From Candidatus Gastranaerophilales bacterium (GTDB lineage Bacteria; Cyanobacteriota; Vampirovibrionia; Gastranaerophilales; Gastranaerophilaceae), in the NCBI GenBank assembly GCA_944325785.1, contig CALVBN010000003.1, positions 62,001 to 126,000 of the forward strand: a stretch of 64,000 nt of DNA, given 5' to 3'. This document shows, one piece after another, positions 39,276-48,389 of this stretch (positions within the stretch are counted from its first letter, which is position 1; each line of letters opens with the position of its first letter). The translations under genes and the position numbers were made by a program. Below the pieces are notes generated by a model. It ran no database searches and had not been told where the DNA came from. It saw only the letters and a list, made by a program, of their open reading frames with translations.

Positions 39276-40049
39276 TTGTTGAACATGAACCAAACAATGT
39301 TAATACCTAAACTTAATATTAAAAATATTACCCCGCAAAAACTCGGTTACATACTAAAAGACGGAACAATTAATTTTCAGTCCGAATCATCAGCTTTTAA
39401 TTTTGCACGAAACATGGTTGATAAAGCTCTAAAAGCAAAAGAACCGTTTGAAAGAATGGTTATATGGAAAGGCCCTCGGGTTCATTTAATAGCCGATGGG
39501 ACTGCTAAAGGTGTTAATGTGCCTAATGTAACAATCCCCGTAGGAACATCTTCTATGCATGGACATATTATTGATATGCCTCTTAATGTACAAGACTATA
39601 TCACACACATGGCAGGCTATATGGACGTATCTTACGCATTATGTCCAAGCGGGAAATATTCAAAATTTACGACCCTGCCCGGGGAAGATATTAATAAGAT
39701 TTCTACTAAAAATAAAATAGCTAAAATGTATAGAAAAGAGAAGACCATAAAACCAATCGTAAATTTGAAATCGGGCTTATTCTCTTTTAAACAGCTTTTT
39801 AATTCACTATCTACAGAATTAGTTAAAAAAATAAAAAATCCTAAGGCATATAAATATAATGGTGCTTTTGGTGAATCTTTGGAAAGAAAATGCCTAAAAA
39901 AAGGATTGACGATAGATAAAAACAGCCAGCTTGATATGTGGAAAAAGAATTCCGGCAAAAAATCCGGAGTAATATTTGAAACCACATTAGACAAAAGTGC
40001 TGTTTCAGATGATGATGTTGCAAGATACAGCAAGGCTTTTGAGAGATAA
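39276..40049 (+). CDS. JAMM/JAB-like hypothetical protein
   Basis: The 257 residues start at one of two adjacent TTG codons (39276 or 39279) behind AAAGG; the ATG at 39285 is too far from it. Near residue 93 SSMHGHIIDMPLNVQDY fits the JAMM zinc motif HxH-x6-S-x-x-D in the HGHxxxxPLSxxD form of bacterial JAB domains, with Asn in place of the Ser. EPFERMVIWKG (~57) supplies the upstream Glu, and GTAKGVNVPNVTIPVGTSS precedes the His pair. JAMM enzymes cut isopeptide or peptide bonds. The C-terminal ~120 residues are Lys-rich and unrecognised. It may be an effector-type protein. Confidence 0.62.
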   Translation: MLNMNQTMLIPKLNIKNITPQKLGYILKDGTINFQSESSAFNFARNMVDKALKAKEPFERMVIWKGPRVHLIADGTAKGVNVPNVTIPVGTSSMHGHIIDMPLNVQDYITHMAGYMDVSYALCPSGKYSKFTTLPGEDINKISTKNKIAKMYRKEKTIKPIVNLKSGLFSFKQLFNSLSTELVKKIKNPKAYKYNGAFGESLERKCLKKGLTIDKNSQLDMWKKNSGKKSGVIFETTLDKSAVSDDDVARYSKAFER

Positions 40050-40082
40050 ATGGCATATGCTGTCGTAAATCTATAAGTTAAT

Positions 40083-40099
40083 GTTGGGTTTCACCCAAC
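40083..40099. repeat. Short palindrome GTTGGGT-TTC-ACCCAAC
   Basis: A 7-bp perfect stem in the gap between the JAMM-like gene and miaB. GTTGGGTTTCACCCAACCTA is a type of dispersed palindrome seen in many genomes; no U tract follows it. Confidence 0.5.
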
Positions 40100-40208
40100 C
40101 TACAGTCTAGGTATTAACAACCTAATTTCTGAATCTCTGCAATGAAAGAAGAGATAAGGAGCCAAATATAATATCAACAGCCCGCAGGTCTTTAGTCTTC
40201 GGATTGAA

Positions 40209-41579
40209 TTAAATCATTTCGCCTCTCAAATACCACGTGCGGGCGGAGGTTATTTTTACAGTCGCAAATTCGCCTGTAATATCCTTATCATACGGGATAT
40301 GGACAATCTTATTATTTCTGGTTCTGCCGGAGATAATATTGGCACCCCTGCCATTTACACCTATCCCCTCGAATTTTTCTACTAAAACTTCCATTTCGCG
40401 TCCGACATATTTTTGGTTGGATTTTAGACAGCATTCGCGGTTGTGTTCATTTAAACGCGCCAAACGCTCGGTTTTTACATCTTCCGGTATATATAAATCA
40501 ACCCATTTCGCGGCAACGGTTTTCTCTCTCGGAGAATAAGCAGCTGTATTTGAATAATCAAGCTCCAATTCTGTCATTGCCTTCAATGTATTCTGGAATT
40601 GTTCTTCTGTTTCTCCTGGAAAACCCGCAATAAAATCGCTTGTTATAGTAACATCGGGGATTCTTGAGCGGATATTTTCACATATCTTTTTATATGTTGC
40701 ATAATCATATCTTCTGTTCATTTTCTTTAAAACATAGTCGTCCCCGGATTGCATAGGAATGTGGAAATATTCGCAGACTTTATCAAGCTCTATCACTGTA
40801 TCAATGAGTTCTTCCGTAATATCAGTCGGGTAAGAGGTCACAAATCGGATTCTGAATTTACCCTCCAGAGCATTTACCTTTCTCAATAACCACGCAAGAT
40901 TAATAACTTTTCCCTCTTCATCTTTTGTATACCCCCAAGGGTTTTCTTCGGTCTTTTCCGTAAGCCATTTGCCGTAACTGTCAACATTCTGCCCCAGAAG
41001 CGTAATCTCTTTAAAACCTTCCGCTAAAGCTTTTTTGACTTCATTAAGTATTAGTTCCGGTTTCCTTGAGCGTTCGCGCCCTCTGGTATAGGGAACAATA
41101 CAGTAAGAGCAGAAATTATTGCACCCTTCCATGATAGGCACCCAGGCGTTAACACTTTTCACGCGGTTAATTTGGATATCGGATTCTTCATAAGGTTTTT
41201 CTTCGGTTGAAACAACACGCTCTCCGGCTTCAATCCTTTTGACAAGATTAGGAAGCTCGTAAAGCCTTTGTGTTCCTATAACTAAATCAACATAAGGAGC
41301 ACGCCTAAAAAGCTTTTCTCCGGCTTGCTGAGCTACGCACCCTGCAAAAACTATCTTCAAATCGGGTTTGTTTTTCTTCCATTTTCCCCAAACGCCGATG
41401 GCACTATATGCCTTATCTTCTGACAATTGTCTTATAGAACAGGTGTTTATTATAAGCATATCAGCTTCTTTCGGATTCTCTGTCTGCGTATAACCGCAAT
41501 GTTCAAGCATTCCGTACATACGTTCCGCGTCGGATTTATTCATCTGACAGCCTAATGTTTCTATATATACCTTTTTCAT
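40209..41579 (-). CDS. miaB: tRNA-2-methylthio-N6-dimethylallyladenosine synthase
   Basis: This radical-SAM methylthiotransferase modifies A37 of tRNAs reading UNN codons. The 456 residues have the N-terminal MTTase domain with cluster Cys in VYIETLGCQMNKSDAERM, INTCSIRQ and FAGCVAQQ. The radical-SAM motif CNNFCSYCIVPYTRGRERSR (~152) has CxxxCxxC. The C-terminal TRAM domain follows (residues ~395-456). RERSR and the neighbouring residues favour MiaB over RimO or MtaB. Nearby EITLLGQNVDSYG is also MiaB-like. Confidence 0.96.
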   Translation of the reverse strand: MKKVYIETLGCQMNKSDAERMYGMLEHCGYTQTENPKEADMLIINTCSIRQLSEDKAYSAIGVWGKWKKNKPDLKIVFAGCVAQQAGEKLFRRAPYVDLVIGTQRLYELPNLVKRIEAGERVVSTEEKPYEESDIQINRVKSVNAWVPIMEGCNNFCSYCIVPYTRGRERSRKPELILNEVKKALAEGFKEITLLGQNVDSYGKWLTEKTEENPWGYTKDEEGKVINLAWLLRKVNALEGKFRIRFVTSYPTDITEELIDTVIELDKVCEYFHIPMQSGDDYVLKKMNRRYDYATYKKICENIRSRIPDVTITSDFIAGFPGETEEQFQNTLKAMTELELDYSNTAAYSPREKTVAAKWVDLYIPEDVKTERLARLNEHNRECCLKSNQKYVGREMEVLVEKFEGIGVNGRGANIISGRTRNNKIVHIPYDKDITGEFATVKITSARTWYLRGEMI

Positions 41580-41669
41580 TCTTTATTCCTCTTTTATTAT
41601 AATTTTACAATAAAGTTAAATAATATATCTAAAATTAAGTGCAAACTTCTGTTAAAAAAATTTTAGGCG

Positions 41670-41705
41670 TAGCAAAAAAAATGGTTTAGGGGTTTTAGGT
41701 ATTAT
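41670..41705 (+). promoter_or_regulatory. A/T-GGGTTTTA upstream element, copy C, with -10
   Basis: AGCAAAAAAAATGG then TTTAGGGGTTTTAGG, followed by TATTAT (41700-41705). The predicted start near 41712 lies after the first ATG, suggesting that translation may begin at the ATG 41721. Confidence 0.4.
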
Positions 41706-43154
41706 ATGGATATAAGGATAATGTATTTAAACACAAGTCCTTCTTTTACGGGCAAGAATGGGGTTCAAATAACCAAAGACCAGGTGCTTAAATTACGCGC
41801 CTTAGGTCTTGAAGAAAGAAGTATTGCAAAAGAACTCGGCATACCTGTCACCAGTTACTACAAACAATTAAAAGAATTGGGGCTTTCTCTAAAGCGGTCA
41901 AATTACAGCGATAAGCTCGATAATATTTCCAAAGACGAATTTCAAACGCTCTTAAAACAAAAATATTCAGTGCTTGATATTTGTAAATACTTTAATATTA
42001 CAAGAACTGCCTATTATAATTTGTTAAAGAAGTTTGATTTAAAAAATTATATGCACGGCACAAAATCCGTAACAAAAGAGATACTGCAGGAATTAACCGA
42101 CCACTGTATACCTATAGAAAAAATTTGTGAGAGATTAAATATATCAAAATCCGTTTATCTTTCGCTGGTTCATAAATTTGATATTATTACAGGTTATAAA
42201 AAAAGCAAAGAACGGGTTGCCAAAGTAACAAGAGAAGATATTTTAAATTTGATTGAGGGCGGAAAAACATATCCGAAAATTGCTGAAATTCTCGGGATTT
42301 CAATTGCAACGCTTAAAAATCTCATTACAAAAATGAAAATTACGACGCACAAACTGCAAAGTAAAGAAGCAAACGGGAAAGTCACAAAAGAAAGACTGGA
42401 AAAACTCATTAACAGCGGGAAAAGTATAGATGAAATATGCAAAGAGCTGAATATTACAGTAAGAAGCTATTCTAATCTGGTTAACAGATTTGGAATAATG
42501 ACCAAAATCAGACAAGGCAAACTTAATAATTCCAGTATTACCAAAGAAGAGATGCAAAATGTAGTTGATGAAGGCTTGAGCGTTAAAGAAATGTGCAAAA
42601 AATTAAAGATTAGCCGTCCGATTTTTTATCATTTGTTAAGAGTCTTAGATATTAATTATAATTTCCAGCATCACCGCAATCTAAAGGAACTTCCAAAAGA
42701 TAAAATAGAACAAATTGTATCAGAATGGGAGTCAAAAGAAAAAGTTGAAGAAAATTTGGATATGGCAGTTCGTACATTTTATAAAAAGGCAAAAGAGGCA
42801 AAGGTTCCGACAATTATGTCAAAATCAATTAACAAACTAAATGATTTAGGCGCCCAAAAAGATGAAATCCAAATGTATTTAGATGAAGGCGCCACCCCGC
42901 AGGATATTTGCGAAATGTATGATATTTCTCCGGAGCTGTACCATAGTTTAGTAAGAAAATATTCTTTATCAAGTTCTGCAAAAAAGCAGTGTGAAAAAGT
43001 TAACAGCATAACAAAAGACCAGCTGGAACAATTGATTAAAACGGGTAAATCCCAAAAACAAATATGCAAAGAATTAGGCATCAGCTCAAGTACTTTGCAC
43101 AAAAAGCTTGAAAATTTCGGAATAAAAACACAAAAAACGAATAAAAACACTTGA
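41706..43154 (+). CDS. Protein of about nine tandem helix-turn-helix repeats
   Basis: The 482 residues (or 477 from ATG 41721) begin with a short tail holding SPSFTGK. After it come about nine repeats of 47-58 residues. Each has a first helix (ITKEEMQNVVDEG, VTKERLEKLINSGKS), a second helix I-EICKELNI, a turn S/T, a third helix (e.g. TVRSYSNLVNRFGI, SRPIFYHLLRVLDI) and a variable linker. This is the layout of a homeodomain-like or resolvase-type HTH, in which the third helix reads DNA. The positions after the turn differ in each copy (VTSY, RTAY, KSVY, IATL, VRSY, RPIF, VRTF, PELY, SSTL). There is no catalytic domain. I infer a modular DNA-binding array. It is followed by a DUF3137 gene 47 nt on. 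Confidence 0.8.
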   Translation: MDIRIMYLNTSPSFTGKNGVQITKDQVLKLRALGLEERSIAKELGIPVTSYYKQLKELGLSLKRSNYSDKLDNISKDEFQTLLKQKYSVLDICKYFNITRTAYYNLLKKFDLKNYMHGTKSVTKEILQELTDHCIPIEKICERLNISKSVYLSLVHKFDIITGYKKSKERVAKVTREDILNLIEGGKTYPKIAEILGISIATLKNLITKMKITTHKLQSKEANGKVTKERLEKLINSGKSIDEICKELNITVRSYSNLVNRFGIMTKIRQGKLNNSSITKEEMQNVVDEGLSVKEMCKKLKISRPIFYHLLRVLDINYNFQHHRNLKELPKDKIEQIVSEWESKEKVEENLDMAVRTFYKKAKEAKVPTIMSKSINKLNDLGAQKDEIQMYLDEGATPQDICEMYDISPELYHSLVRKYSLSSSAKKQCEKVNSITKDQLEQLIKTGKSQKQICKELGISSSTLHKKLENFGIKTQKTNKNT

Positions 43155-43201
43155 TAAATCTTAGATTAACACATAGAATAATAGAAGAAAACGGAGTTTT
43201 A

Positions 43202-44140
43202 ATGATTACGGATAAAACATGCCAGCCGGATGAATTCAGAAATTACTTCTATTTAAAGCTGGCACCGGAACTTAACCGATATGAAAAAGAGAGAAAGAAA
43301 AGACTTATAACTGCTGTTATACTAACATCTATAGAACTTATACTGCTGTTACTACTTATATATTTTACAATCACATATCCTTTACACGATAACAGACTTG
43401 TAAGCTTAGAATGGCTCGCCGTAATAATTCTTTTATCTCTGTTAATTTTTACCTGGGTTTTTATAGAAAATAATTTTGAAAAAGAAATAAAACGAAACAT
43501 AATGAAAAGTGTCTGCAATTGTATTGTCAACATAAAATGGAAAAAAGAAAGATACAGCGGAAAAAGCCTCTTTAGTATAGCCAATTTGGTTCCGGAATAC
43601 ACTGATGCGTATTTTGACGATATATTTTACGGCAAATACAAAGACGTTGAGTATGAAATTATTGAAACTACACTAAGGCGCAATAAACGCGGAAAACTTT
43701 CTAAAACAATGTTTACTGGATGTATTGTTAAATTGGCTCTGAACAAAAGATTTAAAGGCAATACTGTCATATGTCCAGACTCTTTCAGCCATAAATCACC
43801 TTTTGAGAATCTTAAGTATACAGAACTGGAAGATATTGTTTTTGAAAAGAAATTTGACGTATTTACAGATGATGAAGTTGAAGCCAGATATCTTATAACT
43901 CCTGCTTTTATGGAAAGGCTGAATACCATGAAGACTGCATTTTCTGCTCAAAAAGTTTCCTGTTCTTTTTATGGTGAAAATCTGTTTATCGGGCTTTATA
44001 CAGAGGCAGATCTCTTTTCTATCGGCTCCCTTCTACAGCCCATAAACGAAGAAAAACAATTCCTTGCGCTGTTTGAAGAGATATTATCCGTAATCAAGCT
44101 TATTGACCATTTTAAATTAGACAAACAAATAGGTTTGTAA
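43202..44140 (+). CDS. DUF3137-type membrane protein
   Basis: The start is ATG 43202 with GGAG upstream; the product has 312 residues. Two membrane helices lie near residues 33-55 and 68-88 (ITAVILTSIELILLLLLIYF; WLAVIILLSLLIFTWVF). The remaining ~220 residues are cytoplasmic with the DUF3137 layout: YFDDIFYGKYKDVEYEIIETTL, then TMFTGCIVKLALNKRFKGNTVI. Role unknown in any organism as far as I know. It follows the HTH-array gene in the same direction, with a 47-nt gap, so the two may be co-transcribed. Confidence 0.78.
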   Translation: MITDKTCQPDEFRNYFYLKLAPELNRYEKERKKRLITAVILTSIELILLLLLIYFTITYPLHDNRLVSLEWLAVIILLSLLIFTWVFIENNFEKEIKRNIMKSVCNCIVNIKWKKERYSGKSLFSIANLVPEYTDAYFDDIFYGKYKDVEYEIIETTLRRNKRGKLSKTMFTGCIVKLALNKRFKGNTVICPDSFSHKSPFENLKYTELEDIVFEKKFDVFTDDEVEARYLITPAFMERLNTMKTAFSAQKVSCSFYGENLFIGLYTEADLFSIGSLLQPINEEKQFLALFEEILSVIKLIDHFKLDKQIGL

Positions 44141-44489
44141 TTTTGCAGCTATATTTTATCTTGTGAACCCGCCTATTTATTAAAACTGAGGAATTACTTC
44201 GCGTTAATCTTCCTGTTAACGACCTCGCACGGGATTACAGTGTGCTGGATGTAAAAATTTGCCCCATACAAAGATTTTACCGGATTTCACCCCATCCCGC
44301 CCTTCCCCATCCAGGGAAGGAGGACGTGCGTAAACTTGTATTTTATTACAAAGTATGAATAATAAAGTAGGTAGGATGTGGTAAATCTTTGATTTACCGC
44401 ATCAAAAATATAAAAGATAGCAATAGACCGTGGTGTGCAAAAATTTGCACCATACCCACTACAGGTGAATGTACACAACACAACCGGCA
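44141..44489. other. Gene-free region with hairpins and a direct repeat
   Basis: No convincing frame is present. It contains CCTTCCC/GGGAAGG (44301-44320), a 13-bp hairpin GATGTGGTAAATC/GATTTACCGCATC around TTT (44375-44403), the perfect palindrome GTGCAAA/TTTGCAC (44435-44450), and a near-identical 17-nt direct repeat, AAAAATTTGC(C/A)CCATAC, near 44256 and 44440. It looks like a patchwork of decayed palindromic elements between convergent genes. Confidence 0.55.
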
Positions 44490-44879
44490 TTAGATTACAG
44501 AAAAGAATTTCTCCAGAATTTTTACGGCTCGGGGAGAATTAACAACAATTTTATATTCTTTTGCATCTTTTATAATTTTAAACAGAACACGGCAAAAAAA
44601 AGACCATAATAAGGCATGTTTGCTTGTTTCTGCTAGTGTTCCGCGTGGAATAATCAAATCTTCACCATTATATTTTGTAATAATAAAATTAGGATATACA
44701 TAAAGATGTCTCCACATATCAAAATCTTCTCCAACAGCTAAAATCCTTTGAAAAATATACAAAGGTCTGCCGTATTTTGTTATATATGATTTTTTAATAC
44801 AATGGTTGTTATATATTGTTCTTATTATCAACAACATCCAAAGTAAGAAAACCGCTCCGCCAAATATCTTTTCAACCAT
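44490..44879 (-). CDS. Hypothetical membrane protein
   Basis: The 129-residue protein begins with a membrane helix (IFGGAVFLLWMLLIIRTIY, ~4-22), with a basic cytoplasmic segment after it. The remainder is compact: RHLYVYPNFIITKYNGEDLIIPRGTLAETS, then a helix and KIVVNSPRAVKILEKFF. The mixed strands and final helix resemble a PH-like or bPH domain, but this is a guess. It faces the repeat-rich gap and lies 70 nt after the gene at 44950. Confidence 0.65.
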   Translation of the reverse strand: MVEKIFGGAVFLLWMLLIIRTIYNNHCIKKSYITKYGRPLYIFQRILAVGEDFDMWRHLYVYPNFIITKYNGEDLIIPRGTLAETSKHALLWSFFCRVLFKIIKDAKEYKIVVNSPRAVKILEKFFSVI

Positions 44880-44949
44880 TTAACACTCTTTCTTTTCTTA
44901 ATTTTTACTATTTTTACGCAATATAAATGCGCTTTAAGATATATTGATG

Positions 44950-46089
44950 CTAATTTAAATTATAAAACTTTTTTAAATTATCATAATATTCTTTATAGTA
45001 ATTAGTATTACTATTATAGATTTTTTGAGAGTTAATCCAATTTTTTTCAGAGTTCAATTGTTTCACAACATACATATCTTCTTCTGCTTCTTTTATTTTT
45101 CCGAGTTTTTTATATGCATATGCCCTTGCAAGATATGTCCTACTCTCACACTTATAATCTTTATTATCTATTCTCGTACCTATAGTCGAACTATTAATTC
45201 TTTTAGTGGTTTCCCTAACTACTCCATCCCAGTCCTCATTAATAAAACAAATCTTATACATCATTCCACGTTCTTTTACTTTATCAGAGTTTTGGGTTAT
45301 TATATACAAATCTGACAAATAATTCTCGCCGTCATTATTACTTCTTGGTGTTGTAAAATGCATTGCATTTTCTTTCTGCTCTGAATAAATAATTACATTT
45401 TTAATATCTTTCTGATTTATGTAAATATTTATAATTGTATTGTAAATATTTTCATTTTTAGCAGAATTTTGTGCAATTACAGGCACCTTTAATAATATTT
45501 TGGATACAGCAAGCGCCTCTTTAAATTTTCCTGCAGTCTGCATTTTAAATAAATATGAATCGCAGAGTGAAACGAAATTGATTAAGACAAATAACACCAA
45601 AATTATTGGAGTTAAAATCAGTTTTAAATTTGTTTTGCTGGTAAGCAGGATAAGTAAAATAATATATGACATGACTACAAATTGGATAATGGACTCCATT
45701 ATAATTTTGCCATTTATAAATTGCATAAAAGAAGAAGGTTTATATACCGAGATAATAACAACAAAAGCCGTAATATATGCAAAAATACATATTAAAAGCA
45801 TTATAATACCAGCAAGAACAAATTTCTTCTGGTATTTGCGAAATTCTTCTAAATTTTCAAAATCCTTGTTCTTTAATGCCCAGCTGTTGCCTTTAAAACC
45901 AAACCAAACAGAACAGCACAGATTTATAACTACGCCAATAACCGGAATTAAACTTAAGGGAAGCTGGATAAGAGTAATATAGCTTTTGTTAAAAATACCC
46001 CAAACCCATCCGAGCAAAAACGCGCCCCAGTTAAATTTTCGCCATTCTTCCGGCGGTATCAATGAATTTCTTTGGATATCTTCAGCCAT
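44950..46089 (-). CDS. Hypothetical membrane protein with TPR-like C-terminal half
   Basis: The 379 residues have two parts. The N-terminal ~185 residues start with WRKFNWGAFLLGWVWGIFNKSYIT, a DUF2628-like beginning (W..FNW.AF..G..WG), and hold four or five membrane helices. The C-terminal half is helical and made of TPR-like units: NTIINIYINQKDIKNVIIYSE and ARAYAYKKLGKIKEAEEDMY. That half is paralogous to the whole protein at 46178 (MMYKICFINEDWDGVV versus FGYKICFLKEDWQCVL; both end in YYKE-Y-N--). It sits downstream of its paralogue on the same strand. Role unknown. Confidence 0.75.
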   Translation of the reverse strand: MAEDIQRNSLIPPEEWRKFNWGAFLLGWVWGIFNKSYITLIQLPLSLIPVIGVVINLCCSVWFGFKGNSWALKNKDFENLEEFRKYQKKFVLAGIIMLLICIFAYITAFVVIISVYKPSSFMQFINGKIIMESIIQFVVMSYIILLILLTSKTNLKLILTPIILVLFVLINFVSLCDSYLFKMQTAGKFKEALAVSKILLKVPVIAQNSAKNENIYNTIINIYINQKDIKNVIIYSEQKENAMHFTTPRSNNDGENYLSDLYIITQNSDKVKERGMMYKICFINEDWDGVVRETTKRINSSTIGTRIDNKDYKCESRTYLARAYAYKKLGKIKEAEEDMYVVKQLNSEKNWINSQKIYNSNTNYYKEYYDNLKKFYNLN

Positions 46090-46177
46090 AATTCTATTAA
46101 TCCTCCTATATGTTTAGTTTCACGCGGTCACAGCTCTAAAATTTAATCCAAACGGACACACCCATTCACATTTTGTT

Positions 46178-46837
46178 TTACAGCCCCAGTTCCCGCCTCA
46201 TATTTGCATATAACTCTTTGTAATAATTTGCATCACCCATAAATCTTTGTCTATAATACTCTTTAAGTTTTTCATTAGATTGATGTCGTAATATTTCATA
46301 AAAAATTTCATCTGCTTCTTGATTTTTGCCAAGTCGTCTATATGCATATGCCCTGTCAAAATCGAGCTGAGAATTAATAATCATTGGGATCTGAAGCCGA
46401 TTATCAGCCTCTTTAAGTTTTGATGCACCATCTAAAACACATTGCCAATCCTCTTTTAGAAAACAAATTTTATATCCAAATCCAATGTTTTCAGCTTTGC
46501 CATATTCTCCCTTTGCAATATATAAATCTGCTAATGAACTTCTATATATAGAAGGTTTTAAATTTCCTTGTTCATAGGTTGTAATAGCAGAATTTATATC
46601 TTTTTTCATTAGATAGCAAATTGCAATCGAATTTATATGTTGAGCTTTTTGTGAAGATGGGAGAGTAGTCCTTAAAAGAATTTTATATAAATTTAATGCT
46701 ATATCATATTGTCTATTGTTGACCAGTTTATCAGCAAAGTTTTTAATAATTAGATTAAAGAAACAACAAAATAATAAAATTACAGTTATTAAAATAATAT
46801 ATATTATTTTTTGCCATTTTTTGCCCAAATAGCTCAT
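46178..46837 (-). CDS. Hypothetical membrane-anchored TPR-like protein
   Basis: The 219 residues open with one membrane helix (IIYIILITVILLFCCFFNLI, ~11-30). TPR-like helices follow: LVNNRQYDIALNLYKILLRTT, INSAITTYEQGNL, ADLYIAKGEYGKAENIG and AYAYRRLGKNQEADEIFYEIL. It is a paralogue of the C-terminal half of the 44950 gene product. The tandem pair probably arose by duplication followed by gain or loss of the N-terminal membrane domain. Confidence 0.75.
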   Translation of the reverse strand: MSYLGKKWQKIIYIILITVILLFCCFFNLIIKNFADKLVNNRQYDIALNLYKILLRTTLPSSQKAQHINSIAICYLMKKDINSAITTYEQGNLKPSIYRSSLADLYIAKGEYGKAENIGFGYKICFLKEDWQCVLDGASKLKEADNRLQIPMIINSQLDFDRAYAYRRLGKNQEADEIFYEILRHQSNEKLKEYYRQRFMGDANYYKELYANMRRELGL

Positions 46838-46920
46838 TATTCTCTCCCTTTTTATTTGTTTAGTTTCAACCAGCCCGCAATTAATTTATATATAATCATA
46901 CAAGTTAAGATTAAAAATTT

Positions 46921-46958
46921 TTATAACCACAAATCACGATTCACGATTCACGAATCAC
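46921..46958. repeat. TTATAACCAC + four N3TCAC heptamers, copy 2
   Basis: TTATAACCAC (46921-46930) is followed by AAATCAC, GATTCAC, GATTCAC and GAATCAC. It lies 10 nt from the 3' end of gcvPB. Confidence 0.75.
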
Positions 46959-46967
46959 GCACTTCGC

Positions 46968-48389
46968 TTATCCCCTAAAAACCAAATCGGGTTTTCGCGC
47001 CGCTAACGTTTCGTCAACACGTTTTATCGGTGTTTTTTGAGGAGATTTTAAAACCTCTTCCGGATTTTCTTCGATTTCTTTTGCAATTTTCAGCATTATA
47101 TCGGCAAAGTTATCCAGCACCTCTTTTGACTCTGATTCTGTCGGTTCTATCATCAAAGCTTCATGTACAATAAGCGGGAAATAAACCGTTGGCGGGTGGC
47201 AGTTATAGTCCATTAAGCGTTTTGCTATGCCAAGAGTTGAAACTCCTTGATGGTGCTGTTTTTCTCCGGACAGTACAAATTCGTGCATGCAAGGCACATC
47301 ATAAGGCAGGTCATACACACCTTTAAGTTTTTCTTTAAGATAATTTGCGTTCAATACAGCGTCGGCACTCGCAAGTTTCAAATTATCGCCCATCATTAGA
47401 ATATAGGCATAAGCTCTTACAAGGACGCCGAAATTGCCGTAAAAGCTTCTGACCTTCCCTATTGAATGTTTGATATCATAGTTTCTGAAATATTTACTGT
47501 CAGCATAATCAATAACCGGCACCGGCAGATATTCTTTCAAATGTTCAGCTACGCAAACCGGACCGGCGCCGGGTCCACCGCCTCCGTGAGGAGTTGCAAA
47601 CGTTTTATGCAGATTCAAATGCACAACATCAAACCCCATCAAAGCAGGATTAGTCCAGCCCATAACCGCATTAAAGTTTGCGCCGTCATAATAAAGAAGC
47701 GAGCCGTTCTCGTGCATTAACTTTGATATCTCAAGCACATTTTCTTCAAAAATACCTAAAGTATTAGGATTTGTCATCATAATCCCTGCAACATTTTCGT
47801 CAAGAAGCTCTTTTAAAGCATTAATGTCAACCTGTCCTTTTGAATTTGATTTAACTTCAACAATCTCAAATCCGCACATTTTAGCGCTTGCAGGGTTTGT
47901 ACCGTGTGCAGAATCCGGAACGATAACCTTTGTCCTGTTTGTTTCGCCCTTTGTTTCAAAATACTTTTTAATTATCATCATGCCGGTAAGTTCGCCGTGC
48001 GCGCCAGCAGCCGGCTGAAGAGTTACAGCATCCATTCCGGTAATCTTTTTTAAAGCTTCCTGCAGGTTAAACATCAGCTCTAATGCCCCTTGAGAATCTT
48101 CATCAGACTGCATCGGATGAAGATTGGCAAACCCTTCTAAAGACGCCAGAAGCTCATTTACTTTAGGATTATATTTCATCGTGCAGGAACCGAGCGGATA
48201 AAACCCTTTTTCTATGCAGAAATTTCTGTCGCTCAATTCCTTATAATGACGCATTACATCTAATTCGCTCAGCTGGGGCAGACCTATATCCCCTTCCCTC
48301 ACTAAATCATGCGGAAGAAAATCCCCCAATTTTACATCTGCGATACCAACCCCGTCAACACCCGTAGATTTTTCAAATATTGTCTTCAT
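46968..48389 (-). CDS. gcvPB: Glycine dehydrogenase (decarboxylating), subunit 2
   Basis: The PLP-containing P-protein subunit of the glycine cleavage system decarboxylates glycine and passes the aminomethyl group to the H-protein. I start at ATG 48389 (AGGAAG upstream) rather than the preceding TTG. The 473 residues have [15 protein letters not shown] near 66, [15 protein letters not shown] (~110), and [24 protein letters not shown] (PLP Lys in NLHKTF). The partner subunit (gcvPA) and H and T proteins are not in the window. It overlaps the sigma factor gene by 17 nt, so it is co-translated with it, an unusual pairing. Confidence 0.95.
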   Translation of the reverse strand: MKTIFEKSTGVDGVGIADVKLGDFLPHDLVREGDIGLPQLSELDVMRHYKELSDRNFCIEKGFYPLGSCTMKYNPKVNELLASLEGFANLHPMQSDEDSQGALELMFNLQEALKKITGMDAVTLQPAAGAHGELTGMMIIKKYFETKGETNRTKVIVPDSAHGTNPASAKMCGFEIVEVKSNSKGQVDINALKELLDENVAGIMMTNPNTLGIFEENVLEISKLMHENGSLLYYDGANFNAVMGWTNPALMGFDVVHLNLHKTFATPHGGGGPGAGPVCVAEHLKEYLPVPVIDYADSKYFRNYDIKHSIGKVRSFYGNFGVLVRAYAYILMMGDNLKLASADAVLNANYLKEKLKGVYDLPYDVPCMHEFVLSGEKQHHQGVSTLGIAKRLMDYNCHPPTVYFPLIVHEALMIEPTESESKEVLDNFADIMLKIAKEIEENPEEVLKSPQKTPIKRVDETLAARKPDLVFRG

